A stretch of DNA of 64,000 bases, taken from the NCBI GenBank assembly GCA_019752535.1, contig JAIEMA010000035.1:60568-124567 (forward strand), in the 5' to 3' direction. The notes under the pieces are model-generated. The model was not told where the DNA came from. It did no database searches and saw only the letters and a list, made by a program, of their open reading frames with translations. Below, piece by piece: positions 45,099-53,396 of this stretch (the first letter of the stretch is position 1; each line of letters starts with the position of its first letter). Position numbers and translations under genes: made by a program. The DNA is from Bacteriovoracaceae bacterium. Lineage in GTDB: Bacteria > Bdellovibrionota > Bacteriovoracia > Bacteriovoracales > Bacteriovoracaceae.

Positions 45099-45114
45099 AG
45101 CAAGCCCTGTGCCA
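45099..45114 (-). promoter_or_regulatory. Consensus sigma-54 promoter of the transfer operon
   Basis: Reading the minus strand, TGGCACAGGGCTTGCT matches the -24/-12 consensus TGGCAC-N5-TTGCW at every position. The start of transcription would lie about 20 bases before the ATG of the receiver gene. A sigma-54 activator is encoded divergently. GGGTCGACCC (45140-45149), a perfect 10-base palindrome upstream, is a possible activator contact. Confidence 0.82.
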
Positions 45115-45222
45115 CTTTGAGTAAGTGAGGAGGGATTGAGGGTCGACCCGTGATAACACCCAGATAGGCAAGGGAGCTTTAGATTTAGGGGTATTTACAA
45201 GTAGTGATCGGTATAATAAAAG

Positions 45223-45255
45223 TTCGTATCGAAATCATGGTGATTTCGATACGAA
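45223..45255. promoter_or_regulatory. 33-base perfect palindrome between the activator gene and the transfer operon
   Basis: TTCGTATCGAAATCA, three bases, TGATTTCGATACGAA. Each arm contains its own small palindrome TTCGTATCGAA, the same type as the operators at 25307-25339. It lies ten bases before the activator start codon, after a TATAAT box (45212-45217), and about 110-155 bases upstream of the sigma-54 promoter. It could repress the activator gene, act as the enhancer for the transfer promoter, or both. Confidence 0.7.
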
Positions 45256-45264
45256 GGCACGACT

Positions 45265-46614
45265 ATGAAGATTCTTATCGTTGATGACAGCAAAATTTCA
45301 AGAATTGCAATTAAGTCTAAGCTTGAGGGCAGCTATCATATTACTGAGGCAGAAAATTTTGAGGAAGCGCTGGCCTTCCTTAATACTGAACCATTTGATA
45401 TTTGCTTCATTGACCTAAATCTTGGTGATGAAAAAGAGTTAGAAGGACTTGGGCTTATTCCAATAGCTGTTCAGAATGGAGTGTATTCAGTTGTAATGTC
45501 AGCGTATGAAGCCGATGATGTGATTCAAAAGGCGTATGACCTGGGTTGCAAAGATTATTATGCAAAAGGAAATGAAAAAGAGAACGTCACTGAGACAGTA
45601 CGGCGCTACTATGATTCAAAAGAATCTTTTACTGAAGAATTAGTCTCTGAAATCTTTCCCACAAAAAATCCAGCTCAGAAGAAAGCTATTAAAGACCTTG
45701 CTCCTGTCATTTCATCAAACATACCTATTTGTCTCTTTGGCCGTACAGGCTCAGGTAAATCATTTTTGGCAGAAGGTATTCACAAACTCTCAAAGCGGTC
45801 GGGGAATTTTATAGAAGTGAATTGTGGAGCAATCAGTGAAGAACTTTTAGAAGCTGAACTTTTTGGTTATGCCAGAGGAGCTTTTACGGGAGCGACGGAA
45901 GGGAAATCTGGAAAGATCCTTTTGGCCAACGGTGGGACGCTTTTCTTGGATGAGATCGGTTCAATGCCAGAGTCCATGCAGGTTAAATTATTGAAGGTGT
46001 TGGATTCTGGGAGGTTTTACCCTGTTAATTCTGACAAGATGGTTCACTCAGATTTCCGCTTAATTTGTGCTGGCTTGAGTAATCTGCCTGATCTTGTTAG
46101 ACGAGGAGTATTTAGGGCCGATTTATTTCAGAGGATTTCTGGTTATTCGATTACACTTATGCCTTTGTGTGAAAGACCAGAGGATATTATGCCGACAATC
46201 CGTCAGGTCACAGCATCGACCAGACGAATTGTCTTTTCTAAAGATGCGAAGGAATTTATTGAAGCCTACAGTTGGCCAGGAAATGTTCGTCAGGTGATTC
46301 ATTTTAGCGAGGTTTTGAGTAGAGTTTCATCAGGAGTTGTGACTGTAGAACAAGTGAAAGCTTGTATCTCTGAAACTTCCTCTTCTGTTACTCAAAGTGC
46401 GCTGGTTACTGATGAACATCTTCGCCTTATAAAGGATGTTGGATTACAGGAGTTTTTGAATATGATGAGGGATGAGGCGATTAAGCTTGGGATGAAAAAT
46501 AATGGAGGAAGTGGAAGAGATTTACTCTCGGAGTTCAAGATGTCTTCAGCTACATTACACCGCTTTAAGAAAGCGAATCCTAAATTGAAAGAGAGTATGT
46601 ATGAAGTCCAATAG
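45265..46614 (+). CDS. NtrC-family sigma-54-dependent response regulator
   Basis: 449 residues. Receiver with acidic pair D7/D8 and phospho-acceptor D50 (CFIDLNLGD); AAA+ domain with Walker A GRTGSGKS (about 159-166), the sigma-54 contact loop GAFTGA (205-210), Walker B GGTLFLDEIGS and sensor FRADLFQRIS; a C-terminal helix-turn-helix candidate LLSEFKMSSATLHRFKKANP. It should activate sigma-54 promoters once phosphorylated, and such a promoter drives the divergent transfer operon. The large palindrome precedes it. Confidence 0.95.
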   Translation: MKILIVDDSKISRIAIKSKLEGSYHITEAENFEEALAFLNTEPFDICFIDLNLGDEKELEGLGLIPIAVQNGVYSVVMSAYEADDVIQKAYDLGCKDYYAKGNEKENVTETVRRYYDSKESFTEELVSEIFPTKNPAQKKAIKDLAPVISSNIPICLFGRTGSGKSFLAEGIHKLSKRSGNFIEVNCGAISEELLEAELFGYARGAFTGATEGKSGKILLANGGTLFLDEIGSMPESMQVKLLKVLDSGRFYPVNSDKMVHSDFRLICAGLSNLPDLVRRGVFRADLFQRISGYSITLMPLCERPEDIMPTIRQVTASTRRIVFSKDAKEFIEAYSWPGNVRQVIHFSEVLSRVSSGVVTVEQVKACISETSSSVTQSALVTDEHLRLIKDVGLQEFLNMMRDEAIKLGMKNNGGSGRDLLSEFKMSSATLHRFKKANPKLKESMYEVQ

Positions 46615-47044
46615 GATATTAGTTAAATACAAACACGCGGTCATTGGAAAATTTAAAGATATTACCTCTGTTGTTTCTCCGTTGGATGACTTTAAAGAAA
46701 TACCTGAGAAATACTTTGAATTATTCTCATACGTCCATGAACTACTTATGAATATGATCCCTGTGTCTAGGGCCACGATCAATGGATTGTTCAAACAAAA
46801 ATCAATTCTATATGTTGTAAATGATTTGCCAGATAATAAGCACTCCAAGAAGATGATTGTCGCAGGAGTTGAAATTGTGGCAGTGATGTCACAGGAAAGC
46901 TCTCTCTTCTATTTTGTTCCTTCAGAGAATGTGGATGAGTCCATATTCAAATTTGGAAAAATTACGGCACTATTGCCTGTCGAAGAAATCCAAGTAGAGA
47001 TAAAAGAAAAGAAGTTAGAAGAACGTATTCTTCATCTCATTTAG
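46601..47044 (+). CDS. Unknown protein coupled to the sigma-54 activator
   Basis: 147 residues, starting 14 bases before the activator stop, so coupled in translation. Mixed alpha/beta composition with a central IPVSRATINGLF and AGVEIVAVMSQESSLFYFVP; no signal peptide or membrane helix. I recognise no family. It may modulate the activator or the phosphorelay; this follows from position only. Confidence 0.65.
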   Translation: MKSNRILVKYKHAVIGKFKDITSVVSPLDDFKEIPEKYFELFSYVHELLMNMIPVSRATINGLFKQKSILYVVNDLPDNKHSKKMIVAGVEIVAVMSQESSLFYFVPSENVDESIFKFGKITALLPVEEIQVEIKEKKLEERILHLI

Positions 47045-48147
47045 ATTTTGTAAATCTCAATTTCTTTCTGAAAGTATTTAACATCTAAATCATTTGGATA
47101 GCCGTATAGACCGATTGGATAATGGTTCTTTGTAAAATGAACCCAGGCATAGATAGCTGCAGCCAAAGACAAATCAATAATCTGGATTGGATAACCTTGT
47201 CCAAAGGCCAGGTTGACAAGATTACCATGCGATAGAAGATATACCGATTTCCCTTCAAAGTGGAACTCTTGGATATTTTCGGTGATATTCTTTGTTTGGG
47301 AATTAAGAGGGAGAGAAATTTCGTGGTTGTAGTGGCCAACATTGGCCAAGATACAGCCATCTCTAAGGAGGATGCTATCGTCAGGAGAAATGACTGATGA
47401 TCTTCCTGTGCAAGTAATGATGAGATCACACTTCTTTAGTAGGGTTTCTTTATCCACAAATGAAATGCCGTACTTTTCGGCAATGGCCTTTTTGCTGGCA
47501 TTCTTGTCGTAGGAATAAACAGTTGCATTTGCACCCTTGAAACTTAATGCACAACTAAGTCCGACTGGGCCAAATCCAACAATTCCCACATTCAGTCCAT
47601 GAAATGATATATTTGTGATGGTCTGAATCGCCGTTAAGGCTGAAATCCCTGTCCCATGAACATTCCCGACAAGGCTTTTAGTTATGGATGAGTTTAGATT
47701 GATCAGAGGAACTTTCAATTTTTGTTCTTTGGCGATATTGATACCTGATTGAGTAAACTCTGTGCAGATGCATCTCTCGTTCTCTTCTTTCATCTTGCTG
47801 TACGTATGTCCTCCATCATCAAAAATAAAGTCGAACTGATTTTCATTTACGATTTGAGATATGAATTCTTCAGATTTTTCAAATGTCATTTTTGAATTAT
47901 CGTAAAAATGTACGCCGGAAGTTTTGATTTGATCTAAAAATTCAACTTTTAGAGAGGTCGGAAGGTTGCTTACAAGATGAACCTCATAGCCTTCTTCTTT
48001 GAGAAGTAGGGCAAAGGCAATAAACTTTGCCTCCATGTGAGAGCAAAGAAGGATCTTTGTCTTAGCAGGCTCACTAGAATGAAGAAAATGTTGAATCGCT
48101 TCCTGTGTTTTCTTTAGTCGCGCTTTTACCCAGTCAATTTGGCTCAT
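47041..48147 (-). CDS. Divergent S-adenosylhomocysteine hydrolase-like protein
   Basis: 368 residues, shorter than SAH hydrolase (about 430-490). The fold signatures are there: IFDDGGH, LINLNSSITKS (substrate Lys retained) and NAD-binding GIVGFGPVGLSCALSF, with ILANVGHYNHEI. Catalytic positions differ: the family DN after TKS-K-F reads GN, and the second Glu of the EETTTG motif is Phe. The C-terminal oligomer/NAD-contact part is shortened. So it probably works on another substrate or with altered activity. Last gene of a cupin-EamA-SAHH operon; its start overlaps the exporter stop. Confidence 0.75.
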   Translation of the reverse strand: MSQIDWVKARLKKTQEAIQHFLHSSEPAKTKILLCSHMEAKFIAFALLLKEEGYEVHLVSNLPTSLKVEFLDQIKTSGVHFYDNSKMTFEKSEEFISQIVNENQFDFIFDDGGHTYSKMKEENERCICTEFTQSGINIAKEQKLKVPLINLNSSITKSLVGNVHGTGISALTAIQTITNISFHGLNVGIVGFGPVGLSCALSFKGANATVYSYDKNASKKAIAEKYGISFVDKETLLKKCDLIITCTGRSSVISPDDSILLRDGCILANVGHYNHEISLPLNSQTKNITENIQEFHFEGKSVYLLSHGNLVNLAFGQGYPIQIIDLSLAAAIYAWVHFTKNHYPIGLYGYPNDLDVKYFQKEIEIYKI

Positions 48148-49055
48148 TTTGAACTCCTCGGTTTATTATCAGATACGATGATAAACACTGAGAAGAGAAT
48201 TAGAACGATGTATGGGATTTGTTCACTTTTGAATTCTTCCTCCAATAGTAACCATGCCATCAAGATAGAAACTAATGGATTGATGTAGGCGTAAGTTGAT
48301 ACCTTTACGGGTGAGGAATGTTTAAGTAGCCAGTTTAAACTTGAAAAAGCGATTGTTGACCCCAGGATGGCGAGACAGAAGAGCGAGGTGATCGTACTTG
48401 CGTTGTGGGAGATCAGTGAGCTTGTAGGAAAAGAAAAGAGAGAAATGAGTAAATAGGCCAAAGCCGCAATAAACATCTGGGCCGCTGATGAGAGATAGGG
48501 TTGATTGACGATGGGTAAACGAGGCATCCTGTAGAGTCCATAGCTCCAACTGAGAGCAGCTATAAGGAGTATCACAAGGTACAAGCTGCTTTCGTACTGA
48601 GCGAGTTCAATTTGAACAAGAAAGGCAATCCCAACAACTCCTAAGATGAGTCCAATGAGATTGCGGAGTGGGATTGATCTTTCGGAGATAGCGTTGAAAA
48701 GGGTTACCCAAATAGGGACTGATGAAATAATAACTGCTGCAAAGGAGGCAGGAAGTTTTTGAACGGATATGGTAATGAAGCTCACTCCTAATATGAGCAT
48801 GAAAAAAGACTGAGAGATGATTGTGAAAAAGTAGGTCTTTAAAAAAGTAAAAAACGATTTATTGAAGTTAAAAGCAAGAAGGACAGTGGCTGCGATGAAA
48901 TTTTGCCAGAAATTTATCACAAAGGGATGAAGATCGACTGTTGCGATCTTCATCCAGATATAAGTCATTCCCCAAACAAAATAGATTATACAAAAGTTTA
49001 GTGGAAGAAGTATGCGCTCATTTCGCATATCTTTTGATAATTTCAAGCTGCTCAT
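48144..49055 (-). CDS. EamA/DMT-family small-molecule exporter
   Basis: 303 residues from the ATG at 49055, preceded by AAGGAAG; ATGs at 49028 and 49109 are alternatives. Ten hydrophobic helices in two EamA repeats, with FVWGMTYIWMKIA at the first helix and the characteristic PLVSILMAWLLLEEEF near the end. Family members export amino acids and metabolites or purines. The overlap with both flanking genes ties it to the cupin and SAHH-like proteins, so it may export their product. Confidence 0.85.
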   Translation of the reverse strand: MSSLKLSKDMRNERILLPLNFCIIYFVWGMTYIWMKIATVDLHPFVINFWQNFIAATVLLAFNFNKSFFTFLKTYFFTIISQSFFMLILGVSFITISVQKLPASFAAVIISSVPIWVTLFNAISERSIPLRNLIGLILGVVGIAFLVQIELAQYESSLYLVILLIAALSWSYGLYRMPRLPIVNQPYLSSAAQMFIAALAYLLISLFSFPTSSLISHNASTITSLFCLAILGSTIAFSSLNWLLKHSSPVKVSTYAYINPLVSILMAWLLLEEEFKSEQIPYIVLILFSVFIIVSDNKPRSSK

Positions 49056-49503
49056 AGGGTCTTCCTTGGAACATATCAAGTTGCCCCATCGCAAAATCCT
49101 CCTGAGCATACCCAGGAAAGGCGTTTGTTCCTAAAAGGGCCCACTTCCCACCAGATTTAAGCTTCGTTCCTTGCCATTGATTGGCCTTCACTAGCTTCTG
49201 GGGAAGGTGTTTTGTAAAATCAGAATTACCGATCTCGACAAGGGTAAATTCATTGTTATCAAAGAGAAGCATTTCTACTGGATCACCTGCGTAGAAGTGC
49301 CACATCTCATCACATTTTAGTTTGTGTAGCCCTGAAAATTGATCTTCGGTAATGAGGTAGTAAATCGCATCACCTACAGGCCTTTCACCGCGGTCAAGTA
49401 AAACCCTATCTTTTGCTTGGTAAGAACGAAGGAAGTAGCCCCCTTCTTCGGGAAGAGGCTGTAAACCTAGCAATTTTACAATGTCACTTGCGTTCAAACT
49501 CAT
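49018..49503 (-). CDS. DUF985-family cupin
   Basis: 161 residues, full length for the family. LLGLQPLPEEGGYFLRSYQ at the start, AIYYLITEDQFSGLHKLKCDEMWHFYAGDP (cupin core with His and Glu ligand candidates) and ALLGTNAFPGYAQEDFAMG are typical DUF985 segments. Biochemical role in the family is poorly defined; a sugar- or small-molecule epimerase or dioxygenase-like role is possible. First gene of the three-gene operon, divergent from the binding-protein gene by 54 bases. Confidence 0.82.
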   Translation of the reverse strand: MSLNASDIVKLLGLQPLPEEGGYFLRSYQAKDRVLLDRGERPVGDAIYYLITEDQFSGLHKLKCDEMWHFYAGDPVEMLLFDNNEFTLVEIGNSDFTKHLPQKLVKANQWQGTKLKSGGKWALLGTNAFPGYAQEDFAMGQLDMFQGRPYEQLEIIKRYAK

Positions 49504-49557
49504 AGATAAGTACGTTCCTTCTGGTTGACAGAAAAATTATAACAAAATCAAAAACGT

Positions 49558-50592
49558 ATGCAATCTTTAAGACTCTTCATTGTACTAATTTCAGGTTTCT
49601 TAAGCTTTGCCTCGCTGGCGGAGATCCCCACGAAGAAGATAGTTGTTCTTTATAGCTATCCCAAGGGGGAGTGGTATTACGGGATTCAAAGAGGGATACA
49701 AGACACGCTTGGTAAGTATGCCCAAGATCGCTACAAGTTTTTTGATTATTTGTATGACTATGAGGGATTGAAGTTCAAATCAAAGAAAGCTCAGTCTGAT
49801 GAGATAGAACGGATTGTGAAGGAAGTTCTAAAGATCGATCCGGATTATATTGTAATCAATGATGATGAGGCTGTAGAAAAGTTCATTGATAAGTTTCCGA
49901 AAACGAAATCCGTGATTCTTAATGCAATCAATCAGCAACCAGTTACTTCTCTTTGGGCGAAGGGAAGAGATATTACTCAATTTTGCGGAGTCGTAGAGCA
50001 TTATCCGATTGAAGAGTCTTTAAGAATGATTTCTTTAATGGTGAAAGATGTTCGTCAGATGTCTGTCGTGTCTTCTGAGGGAGATTCTTCAAAGATAGTA
50101 TCGAAAATCTTTGAGGAACTTAAGAGCAAAAAGACGTCAGAGATAAAGGTCCGCGAGATATATTTGAAAACCTCATGGGATGATTGGAAGACATCATTTC
50201 GTGAAATAAATACGAAAGATCAGCTTGCATGGATACTTGTTCCCTATGAAGTTTTTGATAAGAATGGGAAACAGGTTTCTTTAGATGAAATGGCAAATTG
50301 GATAAAGTCGAATATGAAAATTCCTCTTCTTGGGATTTTGAGTATTCATACGAAGATGGGGTTTCTGGCGGCAATTTCAGTTGACCCTTATGGGCTTGGT
50401 AAACAAGCTGCAGAAATAATCATTCAAATTGAAAAGGGTGATCGCTGTTCCCAAATAGGATTTGCGAAATCAAAATATCATTCATTTGAAGTGAACACAG
50501 ATGAGGTCAAGAGGCTCGGCCTTAAAGTTCCTGATTCTTTTATCGGTGTTGCGAAGTTTGTGAAAACATCTCAAGATGGATTAAAGAGATGA
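49558..50592 (+). CDS. Periplasmic substrate-binding protein paired with a hybrid kinase
   Basis: 344 residues with a signal peptide (cleavage near SLA-E). After it, KKIVVLYSYPKGEWYYGIQRGIQDTL and DYIVINDDEAVEKF give a type I periplasmic-binding fold of the ABC_sub_bind / LacI-like kind. No ABC transporter genes follow; instead the stop overlaps the start of a histidine kinase gene by four bases. It thus resembles LuxP-type ligand receptors that feed a kinase. No clear ribosome site is visible before the ATG. Ligand unknown. Confidence 0.82.
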   Translation: MQSLRLFIVLISGFLSFASLAEIPTKKIVVLYSYPKGEWYYGIQRGIQDTLGKYAQDRYKFFDYLYDYEGLKFKSKKAQSDEIERIVKEVLKIDPDYIVINDDEAVEKFIDKFPKTKSVILNAINQQPVTSLWAKGRDITQFCGVVEHYPIEESLRMISLMVKDVRQMSVVSSEGDSSKIVSKIFEELKSKKTSEIKVREIYLKTSWDDWKTSFREINTKDQLAWILVPYEVFDKNGKQVSLDEMANWIKSNMKIPLLGILSIHTKMGFLAAISVDPYGLGKQAAEIIIQIEKGDRCSQIGFAKSKYHSFEVNTDEVKRLGLKVPDSFIGVAKFVKTSQDGLKR

Positions 50593-52802
50593 GGATTTCA
50601 AAAGAGATTCTTCTTCTTTCCTTCCTTATCCTGGCGGCCATTCCCGTTATTTACCATCGTTCTTCAAAAGAGCTGGATAATAAAATCTCTCTTTCTCAGA
50701 GAGAAGTTCAAGAACGAGTTAGAAATATTGAATTGCTTCAGAAGTTTATGGCCAATATGCCTGCCCTACTTGGAGCGATTCAGTTTCAAAGTTATGGCCA
50801 AGTTGAAATTGTGGCCAAACAGCTTATGTCCGATGAGAAGACGGTAAAAGAATTTTTCATTTTGGACAGTAATCTTAAAATACTTCATTCTGTTGTGGAT
50901 GATTACAATGATACAAGTGAGATTTTCAATGTTTTGGCAAACTGGAACAGAAAGTCAAATTATGTAATTTTTAAGGGTGACTTATTCATTATAAGAAAGA
51001 TTGATGAATCTGAAGGGCATGGGTACGTCATTCTAAGAGTGGATATCAGTGACACATTTGACAAGAGAATGGAAAATGAGGAAGGATTTGGAATCCTTTT
51101 TAGAAAAGAAGTGACACCAACAAATTTCAAAAGATTTGAGGCTGGAGTCTATGAAAGCCCCGGATCGCGCACACGGTACTTTTTGGGCTTTGTGAAAGAT
51201 AATTTCACGGCCCTGATTCTGGTTATCCTTGGAATCGTACTAGGGTTTCACTCTTTGATGAAGGTTCTAATAACGCCTTTTAGGAAAATTGTTTTTTTTC
51301 TTCAAAACCTTTCAACAGGAGAAATTAGAGATGTTAAATTAGAAGGGTTTCCACGAATTTTTAGACCTTATATTAAATACATAATAGAAGCGAATGAGAG
51401 AATTATTTCTGCGAACAAGCGGGAGAGAGAGACAGAGTTACAGAAAGCTCAGTTCTCCGTAGCCCAACAAGTTGCACATGACATCAAGAGTCCTCTGGGC
51501 TTACTAAAGAGTCTAAGGAATGATCTCAAAAATGATCTAAGTCTTGATAAGTGGCGTGTTCTCCAAAGCAGTTTAAATCGGATTGAAGAAATCGCATTGA
51601 ATCTGTTGAAAAAAAATCCAAGTAATGCGGTTGAGAGTGAGAAGAAGACAGAGGATCTTCTTCCTCTTATTGAGGGCATCCTTGTTGAAAAAAGAGCAGA
51701 GTTCAAGAAACATCAAAACGTAGAAATTGAGGGCTCGTTTACGAACGATTCTTATGGGCTTCTTTCTGATATTCGTCCTTCTTTTCTCAAACGAATCATT
51801 TCAAATCTAATAAACAATAGCGTTGAAGCTTGTGGGGAGAATTCTTGTTCTGTCAAAGTTATCCTGTATTCTGATAGAAACTTTAACTGTATCAAAGTCA
51901 TAGATAATGGAGCAGGAATAGCACCTGAGTTCATTGAATCTGTGTTCAAGAAGGGATTCACAACAAAGAAAGAGGGAAATGGACTTGGGCTTTCTGGAGC
52001 CAAAGAGGAAATAGAGATAATGGGAGGAAGGATTGAGTTGAATTCAACTTTAGGGCAAGGAACAACAGTTCTAATCAGATTGCCCTCTTCCCAAGCTGCT
52101 TCTAGTGTCGTCAAAAAGATTGATCTCTATAAGTATAATCAAATCATTGTTCTTGATGATGAGCAGAGCATACACGATTTGTGGGATAGGAAATTGCTAA
52201 AGGTAGAACAAGCAGTTGACCACTTTTATAGTCCCTCTGAGTTCCTTATAAAGTTCCAGAATCTAAATGCGAAAACACTTTTATTATGTGATTTTGAGTT
52301 CGTGGGGGCCGAACTGAATGGTATCGAGGTCATCGAAAAGATAAATCATGCGGAACATAGTCTGTTAGTGACTGGTCGAGCAGATGAAGATGAAATTATC
52401 AGGCTTTGTGAAAAAATGGGACTACAATATCTTTCTAAAACACTTCTTCCTTATGTGAATATAAGTATTCAGCCTCCGAGAATCATTTTGATAGATGATG
52501 ACGGTCTTTCTCATTGGAGATGGAGTCAGCACCAAGAGAAGGATTCTTTTCTATTTCAGGGATTTTACTCGATTGATAGTTTCATAGCGGAGTCATCCGA
52601 AATACCTAAAGACTCTTACATTCTTCTCGATTCTGATTTAGGAAATGGAATTAAAGGAGAAATTGATGGTCAAAAAATTTTTCAATTAGGTTTCAATCGG
52701 ATTTATCTTTATACCTCATATCCTGATGGCCCTCTTGAGATGCCACATTGGATATTAGACGTTTTTGGGAAAGAGCCGGCAGCAGTCTTGAGACGAATTT
52801 GA
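50589..52802 (+). CDS. Hybrid sensor histidine kinase with two receiver-like domains
   Basis: 737 residues. Two membrane helices (about 5-22 and 205-225) bracket a periplasmic sensor of about 180 residues; then a dimerisation helix with H297 (VAHDIKSPLG), HATPase with SNLINNSVEACGEN, DNGAGIAPEF and GNGLGLSGAKEE; receiver 1 (about 515-620) with DDE, D568 and K in YLSKTLLP; receiver 2 (about 632-735) with IDDDG and D681/D683 but no clear Lys. Coupled to the binding-protein gene. Layout equals LuxQ-like kinases with an extra receiver, suited to a phosphorelay. Confidence 0.9.
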   Translation: MRISKEILLLSFLILAAIPVIYHRSSKELDNKISLSQREVQERVRNIELLQKFMANMPALLGAIQFQSYGQVEIVAKQLMSDEKTVKEFFILDSNLKILHSVVDDYNDTSEIFNVLANWNRKSNYVIFKGDLFIIRKIDESEGHGYVILRVDISDTFDKRMENEEGFGILFRKEVTPTNFKRFEAGVYESPGSRTRYFLGFVKDNFTALILVILGIVLGFHSLMKVLITPFRKIVFFLQNLSTGEIRDVKLEGFPRIFRPYIKYIIEANERIISANKRERETELQKAQFSVAQQVAHDIKSPLGLLKSLRNDLKNDLSLDKWRVLQSSLNRIEEIALNLLKKNPSNAVESEKKTEDLLPLIEGILVEKRAEFKKHQNVEIEGSFTNDSYGLLSDIRPSFLKRIISNLINNSVEACGENSCSVKVILYSDRNFNCIKVIDNGAGIAPEFIESVFKKGFTTKKEGNGLGLSGAKEEIEIMGGRIELNSTLGQGTTVLIRLPSSQAASSVVKKIDLYKYNQIIVLDDEQSIHDLWDRKLLKVEQAVDHFYSPSEFLIKFQNLNAKTLLLCDFEFVGAELNGIEVIEKINHAEHSLLVTGRADEDEIIRLCEKMGLQYLSKTLLPYVNISIQPPRIILIDDDGLSHWRWSQHQEKDSFLFQGFYSIDSFIAESSEIPKDSYILLDSDLGNGIKGEIDGQKIFQLGFNRIYLYTSYPDGPLEMPHWILDVFGKEPAAVLRRI

Positions 52803-52840
52803 CCTAAAAACATGAGGTACTAATTTTAGCATCATTTAGC

Positions 52841-53239
52841 TTATTTCTTTTTTTTCGGTTTCTTCTCAAGTTCAATTTTTTTCTTGGCCAGGAGAAGAGT
52901 TATCCAGATCTCAATTTCTTTTTCTGAATAGAAACTTCTGGCTTCTTCAATAAGACTTTCAAGGGGGGAGAGTTCTCTGGGATTTCCCAGAGACTCGCGA
53001 AGCTTTGGGAGATAGCTTTTTAGTTGCTGAGGGTTCTTAATGCCGAGAGCAAAAAGTATTAGGCCGTTAATTGTAAATGTGCTGCCCTTTCCGTATTGAT
53101 AGGCCTGTCGGGCGTTCTCAAATGGGATTCCTAGAAACTTTGCGGCTTCCTTTAGCTTGCTATAGTCTTGAGGGTATAATGCCCTTAGAACGGCTTTCTG
53201 ACTCTCTCGTAATGACTTCTCGAATTCTTCTGTTTTCAA
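52841..53239 (-). CDS. Small protein with XRE-like helix-turn-helix, putative regulator
   Basis: 132 residues. LKEAAKFLGIPFENARQAYQYG is a plausible helix-turn-helix followed by LILFALGIKNPQQLKSYLPK; the C-terminus is very basic (KKIELEKKPKKKK). Its start faces the promoter region with palindromes at 53292-53353, so it may control the divergent lipoprotein gene. Family assignment is tentative. Confidence 0.6.
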   Translation of the reverse strand: MKTEEFEKSLRESQKAVLRALYPQDYSKLKEAAKFLGIPFENARQAYQYGKGSTFTINGLILFALGIKNPQQLKSYLPKLRESLGNPRELSPLESLIEEARSFYSEKEIEIWITLLLAKKKIELEKKPKKKK

Positions 53240-53291
53240 AACTGACCTCTCTCCTTGTCCAATTTATCACAGAAGGTTAGTCTCGTCTAAG

Positions 53292-53353
53292 TATTTGAAA
53301 TCAAATAACTCTCTTGACGTTCAATACTTTAGGTATGATAATACTTTAAGTAT
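53292..53353 (+). promoter_or_regulatory. Promoter with three palindromes before the CsgG-like lipoprotein gene
   Basis: TTGACG (53314-53319) and GATAAT (53337-53342) are 17 bases apart. TATTTGA-AA-TCAAATA lies just upstream (53292-53307), ATACTTTAGGTAT (53324-53336) lies in the spacer and ATACTTTAAGTAT (53341-53353) overlaps the -10 end. The last two are a 17-base direct repeat, so this looks like a repressor-controlled promoter. Confidence 0.55.
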
Positions 53354-53396
53354 GAATAAGCTTCTGACGAAGATAATCTCAGTCAATGGAGTAGGT

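Noticed and set aside
45223..45255. Intrinsic terminator
   Set aside because: No U tract on either side, and it lies between a promoter box and a start codon; an operator or enhancer fits better.
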